Assembly: GCA_046565765.1 (NCBI GenBank)
Contig: JBKHXX010000064.1
Span: 1-59,226 of the forward strand
Source of the DNA: JBFMCT01 sp046565765
GTDB lineage: Bacteria; Actinomycetota; Acidimicrobiia; Acidimicrobiales; AC-14
Length of the DNA: 59,226 nucleotides
Direction: 5' to 3'
A program made the translations under genes and the position numbers. The notes under the pieces were generated by a model. The model worked only from the letters and a program-made list of their open reading frames with translations, did no database searches and had not been told where the DNA came from. Shown piece by piece: positions 1-8,520 of this stretch (positions are counted from its first letter, which is position 1; each line of letters opens with the position of its first letter).

Positions 1-4
1 GGGC

Positions 5-919
5 TCATTGTCGCGCCGGCGCCAGGGATTCGAGCACTTCCATCGCTCGCTCCATCGACTCGCCGGGGTCGGCTGTGGGCGACGAGATCTCGGGGTCGAA
101 GTTCAGGTCGAGGAACGTCTCGGTGACGCCCTGGCCGGCCACCAGTCGCAGGTCTTCGCCGATCTCGTCGTAGGACCCGGCGAGGAACGCCCGCTCGCCC
201 TTGCGAACCTTCACCACGCCCCGGCAGATGAAGCGCAGGCCATCCGGGTCACGGCCCGCCTTCTCCGCCGCGGCGCGCACCACCGCGATCGATTCGCCGA
301 TCCGGCGCAGGTCGGCACGGCTGCTGCTAATCCAGCCCGACGCCATCCGGCCCGCCCGTCTCAGCGCCGGCTCGGCCGTCCCACCCAACAGGATCGGAGG
401 ATGGGGGCGCTGGACGGGCTTGGGGTCCACTCGTGAGCGCGGCACGTCGTAGAACTGGCCCCGGTACTCGACGACGTCGTCGGTCCAGATCGTCCGGAGG
501 CAGCGGATGAAGTCCTCGGTCCGGGCCCCGCGCCGCTCGCCGGGCACGCCCGCCGCATGCAGCTCGGGCCCGAGCCAGCCCAGGCCCAGGCCGGCGTCGA
601 GACGGCCGCCGGACAGGTGGTCGATGGTCGTGAGCAGCTTGGCCAGCACGATCGGCGAGTAGTACGGCGCGTTGACCACGGCCACGCCGAGACGGACCGA
701 CGACGTCCGGCCGGCGAGGTAGGCGAGCGTCGCCAACGGGTCGTGGACCGCGTGGTACTGCGGGTCCAGCGTGGCTGTGTCGCCGTCGAGGGGCGAGAGC
801 AGGCGCTGGAACGTCCACAGCGACGCGTAGCCGAGCTCCTCCGCCCGGCGGGCGACCTTGGCCGCGTTGGCCGGAGTCGCCCACGCGCCGGAGAGAGGAA
901 CACCGAAGCCCACTTCCAC
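5..919 (-). CDS. LLM-class F420-dependent oxidoreductase
   Basis: A 304-aa single-domain protein of the luciferase-like monooxygenase superfamily. Family members usually use reduced F420 (or FMN) to reduce or oxidise small substrates in the cytoplasm; the substrate is not evident. Seen: N-terminal MEVGFGVPLSG strand, central LGVAVVNAPYYSPIVLAK, SGGRLDAGLGLGW and DPKPVQRPHPPILLGG, which are the usual TIM-barrel landmarks of the F420 branch. The start is GTG at 919 and the stop TGA lies at 5-7. It is divergent from the GAF-ANTAR gene, with 166 bases between the starts. The FrhB-like gene at 36552 is a second hint of F420 use. The F420 preference is inferred from the family. Confidence 0.85.
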   Translation of the reverse strand: MEVGFGVPLSGAWATPANAAKVARRAEELGYASLWTFQRLLSPLDGDTATLDPQYHAVHDPLATLAYLAGRTSSVRLGVAVVNAPYYSPIVLAKLLTTIDHLSGGRLDAGLGLGWLGPELHAAGVPGERRGARTEDFIRCLRTIWTDDVVEYRGQFYDVPRSRVDPKPVQRPHPPILLGGTAEPALRRAGRMASGWISSSRADLRRIGESIAVVRAAAEKAGRDPDGLRFICRGVVKVRKGERAFLAGSYDEIGEDLRLVAGQGVTETFLDLNFDPEISSPTADPGESMERAMEVLESLAPARQ

Positions 920-1085
920 CGACGAGACCGTACCGTCGCCGCCGTCCCCCGGTATGACGAGCGCCAGAGCGGGTAGGCTGAACTTTCCGACCGGTCACGA
1001 AGCGGCCGCTCTCGCACCTCAGGCGGTCTGCCGATCCCGCCGGCTCGTATTCCTGCGAGCGACCGCGGCTCAGAAGGATGACCAG

Positions 1086-1820
1086 GTGGATGATCACCCC
1101 GAGCACGAGGGCACCGGCCAGCGCGCGGAGACCTTCGGCGGAGCGATCCTCGACAGCGAGGCGCTCGAGGCCCTGCTCCAGCGGGTCGTGCAGCTCGCTC
1201 ACCGGACCATCGACGGCGCCCAGGCCGTGAGCATCACCGTTGTCGAGGGGAAGGGGTACCGCACCTCCAACTCGACCGACGAGGCGGCGGTGGCCGTCGA
1301 CGAGGCTCAGTACGCGGGGGACGACGGGCCGTGCCTGCACGGGATGAGGACGGCACGGCAGGCGTACGTACCGATGGACACCCTCGCCGAGCGGTGGCCA
1401 ATGGTGGCCGAGCGGGCGCGGGAGTTTGGCATCGCCGGCGTCCTCACCACCCCGCTCAAGGTCGAGGAAGACCGGGTCATCGGCGCATTGAACGTCTACG
1501 CGGGCGACGAACGAGCCTTCGGGGAGGAGCCGATGGGGACGGCGTCGGCCCTCGGGGAGCACGCCGCCATCCTCATCGACAACGCCATGGCCCTGATGGG
1601 CGCCTCCTATCTCAACGAGCAGCTGCGCCACGCCGTGGCCAGCCGCGAGATCATCGGCGAGGCGAAGGGGATCCTGATGGCTCGCGAGGACTGCACACGC
1701 GACGAAGCGTTCGACATCCTGCGCCGAGCATCGCAGCGCGAGAACCGCAAGCTACGGCAGTTGGCCGAGGAGTTGGTCCTGCGGGTCGAGGACCGCAACC
1801 GGGGACGGCGAGGAGGTTGA
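1086..1820 (+). CDS. GAF-ANTAR domain protein (copy 1)
   Basis: A 244-aa regulator with an N-terminal GAF sensor domain (about residues 20-165) and a C-terminal ANTAR domain (about 175-240; AKGILMAREDCTRDEAFDIL). ANTAR domains bind paired hexaloop RNA hairpins and cause transcription antitermination. I chose the GTG at 1086 because AGAAGGA (1072-1078) sits 7 bases upstream and because the paralog at 2080-2808 has almost the same length (242 aa); the reading frame stays open back to 858. No phosphoacceptor domain is present, so the GAF domain probably senses a ligand directly. The 84-aa ORF follows after 2 bases, suggesting coupling. Confidence 0.88.
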   Translation: MDDHPEHEGTGQRAETFGGAILDSEALEALLQRVVQLAHRTIDGAQAVSITVVEGKGYRTSNSTDEAAVAVDEAQYAGDDGPCLHGMRTARQAYVPMDTLAERWPMVAERAREFGIAGVLTTPLKVEEDRVIGALNVYAGDERAFGEEPMGTASALGEHAAILIDNAMALMGASYLNEQLRHAVASREIIGEAKGILMAREDCTRDEAFDILRRASQRENRKLRQLAEELVLRVEDRNRGRRGG

Positions 1821-1822
1821 TC

Positions 1823-2077
1823 ATGCTGGCTCACCGTGTGCTCGAGGCGGCCCGGGTCCAGGCGAGCATGTCTGTATCGGACCTGTGGCTCGCGTACTTT
1901 GCCCTGGGGGGCGAGATGCGACCGGACGGGTTGCGGTCGTACCTGGCCGACGGCACGGGACGGGTGGAATACGACATCGTCGCCCAGGCGCTGAACGAGC
2001 GGTTCTCCGACCTGGGCGCCGACCACCCGGTGCCGTACCAAGAGGAGCTCGGAAACGGGGACGGGTCGGCCTCGTAG
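1823..2077 (+). CDS. 84-aa hypothetical protein linked to GAF-ANTAR gene
   Basis: Small protein of unknown function. An exact AGGAGG (1811-1816) lies 6 bases before the ATG, and the start is 2 bases after the stop of the GAF-ANTAR gene, so translation coupling is likely. The N-terminal half looks helical (MLAHRVLEAARVQASMSV, then SDLWLAYFALGGEM); the tail is acidic and polar. No membrane segment, signal peptide or cysteine motif. Third codon positions are strongly G/C, as expected for a real gene here. It ends 2 bases from the convergent second GAF-ANTAR gene. It could be an accessory to the ANTAR protein, but this is inferred only from position. Confidence 0.75.
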   Translation: MLAHRVLEAARVQASMSVSDLWLAYFALGGEMRPDGLRSYLADGTGRVEYDIVAQALNERFSDLGADHPVPYQEELGNGDGSAS

Positions 2078-2079
2078 GC

Positions 2080-2808
2080 TCAGTTGCTCAAGGCTCTACC
2101 TTCGAACCGCAGCACGATCTCCTCCGCCAACTCGCGGAGCTTCCGGTTCTCTCGCTGCGAGGCCCGCCGGAGGATGTCAAAGGCCGCGTCGCGGGTGCAG
2201 GACTGGCTGTGCATCAGGATGCCCTTGGCGGAGCCGATGATGTCGCGGGTGGCCACGGCCTCACGGAGCTGGTCGTTGAGATGCGTGGACTCCATGAGGG
2301 CGAAGGCGTAGCCCACCAGGATGGCGGCGGCGTCGCCGATGCGCCGGGCGGTCTGGGCGTCGCCCTCGGTGACGACGGAGCCCTCGTGGACGTAGATGTT
2401 CACCGCTCCCATCCCTTCCCCGCCCTGCCCGATCAGCGGCGTGGCGAGGACCTGCCCGATGTGCGCTCGGCGGGCCTCCTTCACGAACCGGAGAGCGTCG
2501 GGGAGATCGTCCACGGTGACCAGCAGTTGCGCCTTCGACCGGATGGCGTCGACACAGGGACCGTGACCGTCGCGGTACTGCGCCTCGTCGATCGCGAGCG
2601 CCGTGGGCCCGGTCGAGTTGATGGTGGCGTAGCGGCCGTCGTCGAGGACCGTGATGCTCACGGACTCGGCAGCGTCGATGGCCTGGCAGGCGAGGACGGC
2701 GAGGCTCTGGAGCAGCTCTCGCAACGCGTCGTCATCGAGAACAGCTCCTCCGAAGGCGGCCGCCGGCAAGGCCTCGGCGCTCTGAGGCACGTGGACCTGG
2801 TCCTGCAT
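2080..2808 (-). CDS. GAF-ANTAR domain protein (copy 2)
   Basis: A 242-aa paralog of the protein at 1086-1820: GAF domain (about 20-160) and C-terminal ANTAR (about 175-238). The ANTAR parts are nearly identical between the copies (CTRDxAFDILRRASQREN). It faces copy 1, so the two genes form an imperfect long inverted repeat around the 84-aa ORF. The GAF parts differ more, which suggests different signals feeding a similar RNA-binding output. ATG start at 2808 with only a weak purine-rich stretch upstream. A possible -10 element, TAGAAT, reads toward the gene at 2918-2913, about 100 bases before the start. Confidence 0.87.
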   Translation of the reverse strand: MQDQVHVPQSAEALPAAAFGGAVLDDDALRELLQSLAVLACQAIDAAESVSITVLDDGRYATINSTGPTALAIDEAQYRDGHGPCVDAIRSKAQLLVTVDDLPDALRFVKEARRAHIGQVLATPLIGQGGEGMGAVNIYVHEGSVVTEGDAQTARRIGDAAAILVGYAFALMESTHLNDQLREAVATRDIIGSAKGILMHSQSCTRDAAFDILRRASQRENRKLRELAEEIVLRFEGRALSN

Positions 2809-2943
2809 GTCGTCTTCCCCGATGTCCTACCCGGACTCGGCAGACGAATCGACAGCGGCACTGAGGACCCGTCGCCTGTCGCAGCCGAACGACTGCGCCT
2901 GGGCACCCTTTCATTCTACCGGTCGAGGCCGTGCCGACGGACG

Positions 2944-2949
2944 TAGCGT
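2944..2949 (+). promoter_or_regulatory. -10 element for leaderless methyltransferase gene
   Basis: TAGCGT ends 6 bases before the ATG at 2956, so transcription would begin at or next to the start codon. No Shine-Dalgarno sequence lies upstream. TANNNT at this distance is the known actinobacterial leaderless-promoter pattern; usage here is inferred. Confidence 0.45.
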
Positions 2950-2955
2950 GTCAGC

Positions 2956-4044
2956 ATGACCACCAACGACGTCGCAGCCCGCCGGGATGCCCTGGCCGAC
3001 CGCCTGTTCGGAGCCACGATCGGGGCCCTCGAGCTGTTCGGGGTCCACCTCGGCATCCGCCTGGGCCTCTACCGGTGGCTGGCAGTTTCGGGACCGATGA
3101 CAGCGGGCGAGCTCTCCACCGTGGCCGGGATCGACGAGCGGTACGGGCGGGAGTGGTTGGAGCAGCAGGCAGTGGCCGGCTTCCTCGACGTCGAGGATCC
3201 GGCCGCGCCCGGTGCAGAGCGCCGCTACAGCCTGCCCGCCGGCCACGACGCCGTGCTGGCCGACCCCGAGGACGCCGCCTACGCCGCCCCCTTCGCGCCG
3301 ATGGTCGTCGGGATCGCCGGTGCCCTACCTGCCGTGGTGGAGGCGTACCGGATGGGCACCGGCGTGCCCTACGCCCGCTACGGCACGGACTTTTGCGACG
3401 GCCAGGCCGCCATCAACCGCCCCGCCTTCACCCACGATCTGGCCGCGTGGCTGGCGGCCGCACCCGACCTCGACGCCCGCCTGCGGGCCGAGCCGCCGGC
3501 CCGCATCGCCGACCTGGGCTGCGGCCAGGGGTGGTCGACGCTGGCCCTGGCCGCCGCCTATCCCAAGGCCGCCATCGACGGCATCGATCTCGACGAGGCC
3601 TCGATCCGCGCCGCCGAGAGCCACGCCGCCGGCCATGCGGCGGGCACCAGGGTGACGTTCTCCGTCCGGGACGCCGGCCGGCTGGCGGAGTCGGGGCCCT
3701 ACGAGCTGGTGTGCATCTTCGAGGCCTTGCACGACATGTCCGCCCCCGTGGAGGTGCTGGCCTCGGCGAGGGCCGCCCTCACGCCCGACGGCGCCGTCCT
3801 GGTGGCCGACGAGCGGGTCGCCGATGCGTTCACCGCACCGGGGGACGAGGTCGAGCGGATGATGTACGGCTGGAGCATCAGCCACTGCCTGCCCGCGTCA
3901 CGGGAGAGCCAGCCCTCGGCCGCACTGGGCACGGTGCTCCGCCAGGGAACGGTGCGGGAGCTGGCCACCGCCGCGGCCTTCTCGTCGGTCGACGTCCTGC
4001 CTGTCGACAACCTCTTCTTCCGCTTCTACGTGCTGCGCGGCTAG
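2956..4044 (+). CDS. Class I SAM-dependent methyltransferase with winged-helix N-terminus
   Basis: A 362-aa protein. Residues about 15-110 resemble the winged-helix/dimerisation region found in Rv2258c-like methyltransferases (GIRLGLYRWLAVSGPMTAGE). The SAM-binding motif I is DLGCGQGW at 186-193, followed by an acidic end of strand 2 (GIDLDEASI) and CIFEALHDMSAPVEVL. Substrate unknown; the fold suggests methylation of a small organic molecule. The last four bases (CTAG) are shared with the stop of the convergent LigD-like gene. A leaderless start is proposed from the TAGCGT element at 2944-2949. Confidence 0.85.
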   Translation: MTTNDVAARRDALADRLFGATIGALELFGVHLGIRLGLYRWLAVSGPMTAGELSTVAGIDERYGREWLEQQAVAGFLDVEDPAAPGAERRYSLPAGHDAVLADPEDAAYAAPFAPMVVGIAGALPAVVEAYRMGTGVPYARYGTDFCDGQAAINRPAFTHDLAAWLAAAPDLDARLRAEPPARIADLGCGQGWSTLALAAAYPKAAIDGIDLDEASIRAAESHAAGHAAGTRVTFSVRDAGRLAESGPYELVCIFEALHDMSAPVEVLASARAALTPDGAVLVADERVADAFTAPGDEVERMMYGWSISHCLPASRESQPSAALGTVLRQGTVRELATAAAFSSVDVLPVDNLFFRFYVLRG

Positions 4045-5657
4045 AGGGCGGGCAGCTTCTGGGGTCGGCCGATCAGCTCGGCGAGCGGGTCACCGGCCTT
4101 TCCGAGGCGGTCGAACACCGTGCGGATGGTCCATCGGTCAGGGCGGAGGTCGGGATCGTCCAGCTCGTCCCAGGTGATGGGCACGGAGACCGGCGCGCCG
4201 GGCGCGGGGCGGGTGGAGAACGGGGTGATCAGCGTCTTGTTGATGGCGTTCTGGGTGTAGTCGAGACGAGCCAGGCCCTTGCGCCGGTCCTTGTGCCACT
4301 CCCAGCTCACCATCTCTGGCACCGTGTTCCCGATGGCCCGGGACACCTTCTCGACCCACGACCGCGTCCGGTCGAAGGTGTAGCCGGGCGCCACGGGGAC
4401 CCAGATCTGGATGCCCCGCTTGCCGGTGACCTTGGGCATGCCGACGACCCCGAGGTGCTCGAGGGCGGTGCGGTACAGGCGGGCGAGGAGGACGACGTCG
4501 TCGAAGGTGCTCGAAGGCCCGGGGTCGATGTCGATCAGCGCCCAGGTGGGCTGGTGGACGTCGGGCAGGGCGGACGTCCACGCGTTGAGCTCGATGGCGC
4601 CGAAGTTGGCCATCCAGACCAGGGCGGCGACGCTGTCGACCACCGCGTAGCACTCGGTCTCGCCCGGGTCGGCCTCGGGGTTGTGCCACTGCCCGAGCCA
4701 CTCCGGCGCGTGGCTCGGCACCTCCTTGTGCCAGAAGCCTGGGCGGTCGACCCCATCGGGGTAGCGGTGGAGGTTCACGGGCCGGTCGTAGAGGTACAGG
4801 AGCATGAAGGGGGCGATGCACGCCGCGTAGCGGATCAACTCCCTCTTGGTGACCGGCCCGCCGCCGTCGGCCGGGCCGGCCGGGAACAGGACCTTGTCGA
4901 GGTTGGTGACCTTCTGCTCGAGCCCCTGGACGGTCCACAGCCCGCCCTTGCCGGGAAGGGCGGCCAGGGCGGCCAGCTCGTCGGGAGTGGCCGGTTCCCA
5001 GGTGGGGACGGCGGCCCGGCCCACGGGGATCGACGCTTCGGCCGCCGGTAGGTCGCTGCGCCACATGGCCTCGGGGGCGGCCGCCACCTCGTCGTTGGTC
5101 CTCCCGCTCTTCACCGACCGCGGGTGGTCCTCGGGGTCCCAGCCGGGCTGGGCATGGTCGTCGTTCTTGTGGAACAGCAGCCACTGCTCCTTGCCCGACG
5201 TGTCGCGGTCACGGCGAATCAGCATGAACCGGCCGGCCAGCTTCTCGCCCTGTAGGTCGAAGTGGAGCTCGCCCTTCTCGATGGCCTGGGCCGGGTCGCC
5301 CGGTTTGGAGGGCTGCCAGTGACCCCAGTCCCACACGATCACGTCGCCCCCGCCGTACTCGCCCTTGGGTATCACGCCCTCGAAGTCGAAGTACTCGATG
5401 GGGTGGTCCTCCACGTGCACCGCCAGCTGCTTGGCCGCAGGGTCGAGGCTCGGCCCCTTGGGGACGGCCCAGCTGGCCAGCACCCCGTCGACCTCCAGGC
5501 GGAAGTCGTAGTGGAGGCGGCGGGCGCGATGGCGCTGGACGACGAACCGGGCCGAGGAGCCCTTTGCCGGAGGCGCCGCAGCACCCTCGGGTTCGGCGGT
5601 GACGGTGAAGTCGCGCTTGGCCCGGTAGGTCTTCAGCCGTTCGGACGGCGTAGCCAC
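4041..5657 (-). CDS. LigD-like 3'-phosphoesterase/polymerase fusion without ligase domain
   Basis: A 538-aa protein related to bacterial NHEJ LigD. Residues about 38-165 form the 3'-phosphoesterase (PE) domain with HYDFRLE (from H49) and HVEDHPIEYFDFEGVIPKGEYG-type residues around 81-102, which remove 3' blocking ribonucleotides or phosphates. Residues about 240-535 form the primase-like polymerase domain with HRYP (297-300) and the metal-binding DID (376-378). The ATP-dependent ligase domain is absent, and no Ku gene lies in the window. The PE-Pol order is that of Pseudomonas LigD with the central ligase removed, whereas mycobacterial LigD is Pol-PE-Lig. It probably acts with a separate ligase. 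The stop shares CTAG with the methyltransferase gene. Confidence 0.9.
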   Translation of the reverse strand: MATPSERLKTYRAKRDFTVTAEPEGAAAPPAKGSSARFVVQRHRARRLHYDFRLEVDGVLASWAVPKGPSLDPAAKQLAVHVEDHPIEYFDFEGVIPKGEYGGGDVIVWDWGHWQPSKPGDPAQAIEKGELHFDLQGEKLAGRFMLIRRDRDTSGKEQWLLFHKNDDHAQPGWDPEDHPRSVKSGRTNDEVAAAPEAMWRSDLPAAEASIPVGRAAVPTWEPATPDELAALAALPGKGGLWTVQGLEQKVTNLDKVLFPAGPADGGGPVTKRELIRYAACIAPFMLLYLYDRPVNLHRYPDGVDRPGFWHKEVPSHAPEWLGQWHNPEADPGETECYAVVDSVAALVWMANFGAIELNAWTSALPDVHQPTWALIDIDPGPSSTFDDVVLLARLYRTALEHLGVVGMPKVTGKRGIQIWVPVAPGYTFDRTRSWVEKVSRAIGNTVPEMVSWEWHKDRRKGLARLDYTQNAINKTLITPFSTRPAPGAPVSVPITWDELDDPDLRPDRWTIRTVFDRLGKAGDPLAELIGRPQKLPAL

Positions 5658-5738
5658 GGCCTAGATATACCGCTCCCGCCGCCCGCCCACCCCGGCTTTC
5701 CTCAGTGAACCGATGGGCAAACATGGTTGACTGGCCTC

Positions 5739-6869
5739 GTGACCCCCGAGGCGGAGCCGACGGTCGCCCACATCGCCGGGCTGGAGCTGCCCCCCGAGGA
5801 CGTGGAGGTCGTCCCCGAGCCGCGGGTCCCCCTGCCGCTCCGGATCGTCTACCTCCTCCTCGGGCTGGGCCTGTTCGTGGTGGCCCTCGGCCTCATGAAG
5901 GCCGGGGCGGCGGCCCTCATCCCTTCGCTCGAGGGATCGGCGTTCACCGACAACGCGTGGAGCACCCTCGGGACGGGGTGGCTGGGGGCCTGCATCGTCC
6001 TCTCCGGCTCGCCGGTGGCGACCTCGGCGCTGACCCTCCTCGACGGTGGGGCCATCGACAGGACCCAGTCGTTCACCATGCTGGCCGGTTCGCGCCTGGG
6101 TGCCGCGTTCGTGGTGCTGGTGGTGGGGATGATCTACGCCGTGCGCAGGATGGGCACGTCGGGCCGGCGGGCGCCCATCTCGATCGGCATCCTCTCGCTG
6201 ACCATGACCATGGTCGTGTACGTGCCGGGCGCCATCGCGGGCTACCTGCTGCTCGACGGCGGCGCCCTCGACGGCTTCGACGCCGGCACGTCGCCGAGCA
6301 TCACGTCGTTCACCGACACCCTGTTCGGCTGGGCCGTGGACCTGGCCCGGGAGGTCTTGCCGGGATGGGCCCTGTTCCCCCTGGGGCTGGGCGCGCTGCT
6401 GCTGGGCTTCCGGTTGATCGACAAGGTCATGCCGGCGGTGGGCGAGCACCGCCTGGAGGAGGGATCGGCGGCCTGGTACACCCGCAAGTGGCCGATGTTC
6501 CTCGCCGGGTGCGGGGTGTGCCTGCTCACGCTCTCGGTCTCGGTGGCCCTCACCGTGCTCGTGCCCCTCGTGGCCAGCGGGCGCCTGCGGCGCGCCAACA
6601 CGCTCCCGTACATCGCCGGCGCCAACATCACCACGCTGGCCGACACGCTGGTGGCCGCCATCCTCCTCGGAAACCAGGACGCGGTGCGAGTGGTCGTGGC
6701 CGTGACCTTCACCGTGACGGTCTGGACCCTGCTCCTGCTCGCCTTCGCCTACCCCATCCTCCGCAAGTTCTGCCTGGGCGTGGCGCGCCGGGCGCTGAGG
6801 TCACGCCCCCACCTGGCCGCCTTCGTGGCCGTCCTGTTCGTGGTGCCTGTCGCCCTGATCCTGGTCTGA
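5739..6869 (+). CDS. Na+/phosphate cotransporter-like membrane protein
   Basis: About 376 aa, with some eight hydrophobic segments. Two related motifs, GSPVATSALTLLDGG in the first half and GANITTLADTLVAA in the second, resemble the inverted repeats of the Na/Pi cotransporter (PF02690) family, so it is probably a sodium-coupled anion (phosphate) carrier. An acidic N-terminal stretch precedes the first membrane segment. I prefer the GTG at 5739: there is no Shine-Dalgarno, but TTGACT lies 6 bases upstream as a possible leaderless -10. A TTG at 5727 would add four residues. It is divergent from the LigD-like gene with a short shared promoter region. Confidence 0.75.
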   Translation: MTPEAEPTVAHIAGLELPPEDVEVVPEPRVPLPLRIVYLLLGLGLFVVALGLMKAGAAALIPSLEGSAFTDNAWSTLGTGWLGACIVLSGSPVATSALTLLDGGAIDRTQSFTMLAGSRLGAAFVVLVVGMIYAVRRMGTSGRRAPISIGILSLTMTMVVYVPGAIAGYLLLDGGALDGFDAGTSPSITSFTDTLFGWAVDLAREVLPGWALFPLGLGALLLGFRLIDKVMPAVGEHRLEEGSAAWYTRKWPMFLAGCGVCLLTLSVSVALTVLVPLVASGRLRRANTLPYIAGANITTLADTLVAAILLGNQDAVRVVVAVTFTVTVWTLLLLAFAYPILRKFCLGVARRALRSRPHLAAFVAVLFVVPVALILV

Positions 6870-6926
6870 ACCCGCCGGGGGCATGCCGCCCGCCTTATCC
6901 TCGTCGGATCGGGGTAGGAGCGCGAC

Positions 6927-7145
6927 ATGGGAAACGACGACCAGGATGCGCTGGCCGGGGCGGCCGCGGACGACGTGTCGGGGGGCATCTCGACGAGCGG
7001 CGTCGGTGGTGAGGAGGTCGGAACCGAGGGATCCGTGGCCGATGCCGGGATCGGCGGCATCGACGAGGTGATCGAGCAGGCACGGCGGACGGCGTGGGGC
7101 CGGGACGGGCACGGAAGCGATCAGCTGGACGACGAGCGGACCTGA
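6927..7145 (+). CDS. 72-aa acidic hypothetical protein
   Basis: Small soluble protein rich in Gly, Asp and Glu (pieces such as GGISTSGVGGEEVG and IDEVIEQARRTAWG). TAGGAG stands 7 bases before the ATG, a good ribosome site. No known domain, membrane segment or cysteines. It follows the transporter by 57 bases and overlaps the likely start of the acetyltransferase. Function unknown; expression is supported only by the ribosome site and G/C-rich third positions. Confidence 0.6.
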   Translation: MGNDDQDALAGAAADDVSGGISTSGVGGEEVGTEGSVADAGIGGIDEVIEQARRTAWGRDGHGSDQLDDERT

Positions 7146-7681
7146 GCGTCCCTCCCCCCACCGAGCGGTTGGTCCTGCGGCGGTGGCGGGAGTCGGACCT
7201 GGCACCGTTCGCCGCCCTCAACGCCGATCCGGCGGTCATGGAGCACTTCCCCGCCCTGCTGAGCCGGGAGGAGAGCGACCGCATGGCCGAGCGGATGGAC
7301 GCGGCCATTGACGAGCGGGGCTTCGGGTTCTGGGCGGTGGAGGTCAAGGGCGGGCCGGCGTTCATCGGGTTCGTGGGGCTGTGCGTCCCCCGCTTCGACG
7401 CGCCCTTCATGCCGGCGGTCGAGATCGGCTGGCGGCTGGCCACGCCCCACTGGGGCCGCGGCTATGCCACCGAGGCGGCCGGCGCGGCCGTGGGGTTCGG
7501 GTTCGCCGATGTCGGCCTCGCCCAGATCGTGAGCTTCACGACGCCCGCCAATACCCGGTCGCAACGGGTGATGGAGCGGCTGGGCATGCGTCGGGACCCG
7601 CGGGACGACTTCGACCATTCCAACCTGCCCGTGGGCCACCCCATGCGCCGCATGGCGCTCTACCGCCTGGACGCTCCGTGA
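7094..7681 (+). CDS. GNAT-family N-acetyltransferase (RimJ/RimL type)
   Basis: Up to 195 aa. The recognisable domain begins at TERLVLRRWRESDLAPFAAL and contains the acetyl-CoA loop HWGRGYATEAA and the typical NTRSQRVMERLGM of the RimJ/RimL-like branch. It transfers acetyl groups to an amine; the target is unknown. The GTG at 7094 gives a 24-residue leader that overlaps the previous ORF. The domain would also fit a start around 7142 (a CTG), where no canonical start codon exists, so the N-terminus is uncertain. The stop overlaps the GTG of the ParB-like gene (GTGA at 7678-7681), indicating an operon. Confidence 0.82.
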   Translation: MGPGRARKRSAGRRADLSVPPPTERLVLRRWRESDLAPFAALNADPAVMEHFPALLSREESDRMAERMDAAIDERGFGFWAVEVKGGPAFIGFVGLCVPRFDAPFMPAVEIGWRLATPHWGRGYATEAAGAAVGFGFADVGLAQIVSFTTPANTRSQRVMERLGMRRDPRDDFDHSNLPVGHPMRRMALYRLDAP

Positions 7682-8520
7682 GCACCGGGTTCCCCGATGC
7701 CGACGCCCGCGACGACTTCAGCCGCCTCCAGCGCCAGCGGGCCCTCGCCTGGTTGCGGGACCGCCTCCGCCGGTCGCCTCACGACGCCGACCAGATCCTC
7801 CTGTTCGACGAGGTGACGCGCGTGCTCGGACGGGTGGGCCAGCGCTCCCTGGGCGTGCAGGTCGTCCCCTTGGACACGATCGTGGGGACGGTCGACCGCG
7901 AGCGGGGATTCGACCGGCAATTCCGCCCCACGACCGTCCACCACCGCCAGCGCTGGGAGCGGTTGGATGCGGCCATGCGCCGGGGCGAGTCGATGCCGCC
8001 GGTCGAGCTCTACCGGGTGGGAGAGCTCCACTTCGTGCGAGACGGCCACCACCGCGTGTCGGTGGCCAAGGCCCTGGGACTGGACACCGTCGAGGCCAAC
8101 GTGACCGAGGTGCTCACCGCCGAGCCGGCCCTGTCCGGCACCAGGGCCAGCGACCTCCCCGTCCTCGACCACCGGCGGGCGTTGCGGGAGCGGGTCCCCC
8201 TCTCGGCCGACACGTGGGCCCGCATCCAGCTCAGCGACCCGTGGGACTACGCACTGCTGGCCGAGGGCGTGGAGGCGTGGGGCTTCCGGCGGAGCCTGGG
8301 CCAGGGCGAGCTGCTCGACCGTAAGCGGGTGGCCGAGCTGTGGTTCCGGGAGGAGTACGTGCCGGTCGTGGGGATGCTGCGGGACGCCGACCTGATCGGC
8401 CACCACACCGAGACCGAGGCCTACCTCCGGCTCGCGGCCGAGCGCTACCGTCTCCTGCGCACCCACGCCTGGACGGAGGACGTCATCGAGCGGCTCCGTT
8501 CCCTCCGTCACGGCGGGTGA
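7678..8520 (+). CDS. ParB-like N-terminal-domain protein
   Basis: A 280-aa protein starting at the GTG that overlaps the previous TGA. A ParB/sulfiredoxin-like motif, VRDGHHRVSVAKALG, lies around residues 120-135 (DGHHR from 122), preceded by MPPVELYRVGELHF. The N-terminal third is rich in Arg and Gln. There is no clear central DNA-binding helix-turn-helix of a chromosomal ParB, so it is probably a ParB-like nuclease/NTPase-fold protein and not the segregation factor. Its last 38 bases overlap the convergent ABC ATPase gene. Role unknown. Confidence 0.7.
   Translation: MSTGFPDADARDDFSRLQRQRALAWLRDRLRRSPHDADQILLFDEVTRVLGRVGQRSLGVQVVPLDTIVGTVDRERGFDRQFRPTTVHHRQRWERLDAAMRRGESMPPVELYRVGELHFVRDGHHRVSVAKALGLDTVEANVTEVLTAEPALSGTRASDLPVLDHRRALRERVPLSADTWARIQLSDPWDYALLAEGVEAWGFRRSLGQGELLDRKRVAELWFREEYVPVVGMLRDADLIGHHTETEAYLRLAAERYRLLRTHAWTEDVIERLRSLRHGG

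Noticed and set aside
858..1085. Long N-terminal extension of GAF-ANTAR copy 1
   Set aside because: The paralog lacks it, and GTG 1086 has a strong Shine-Dalgarno sequence.
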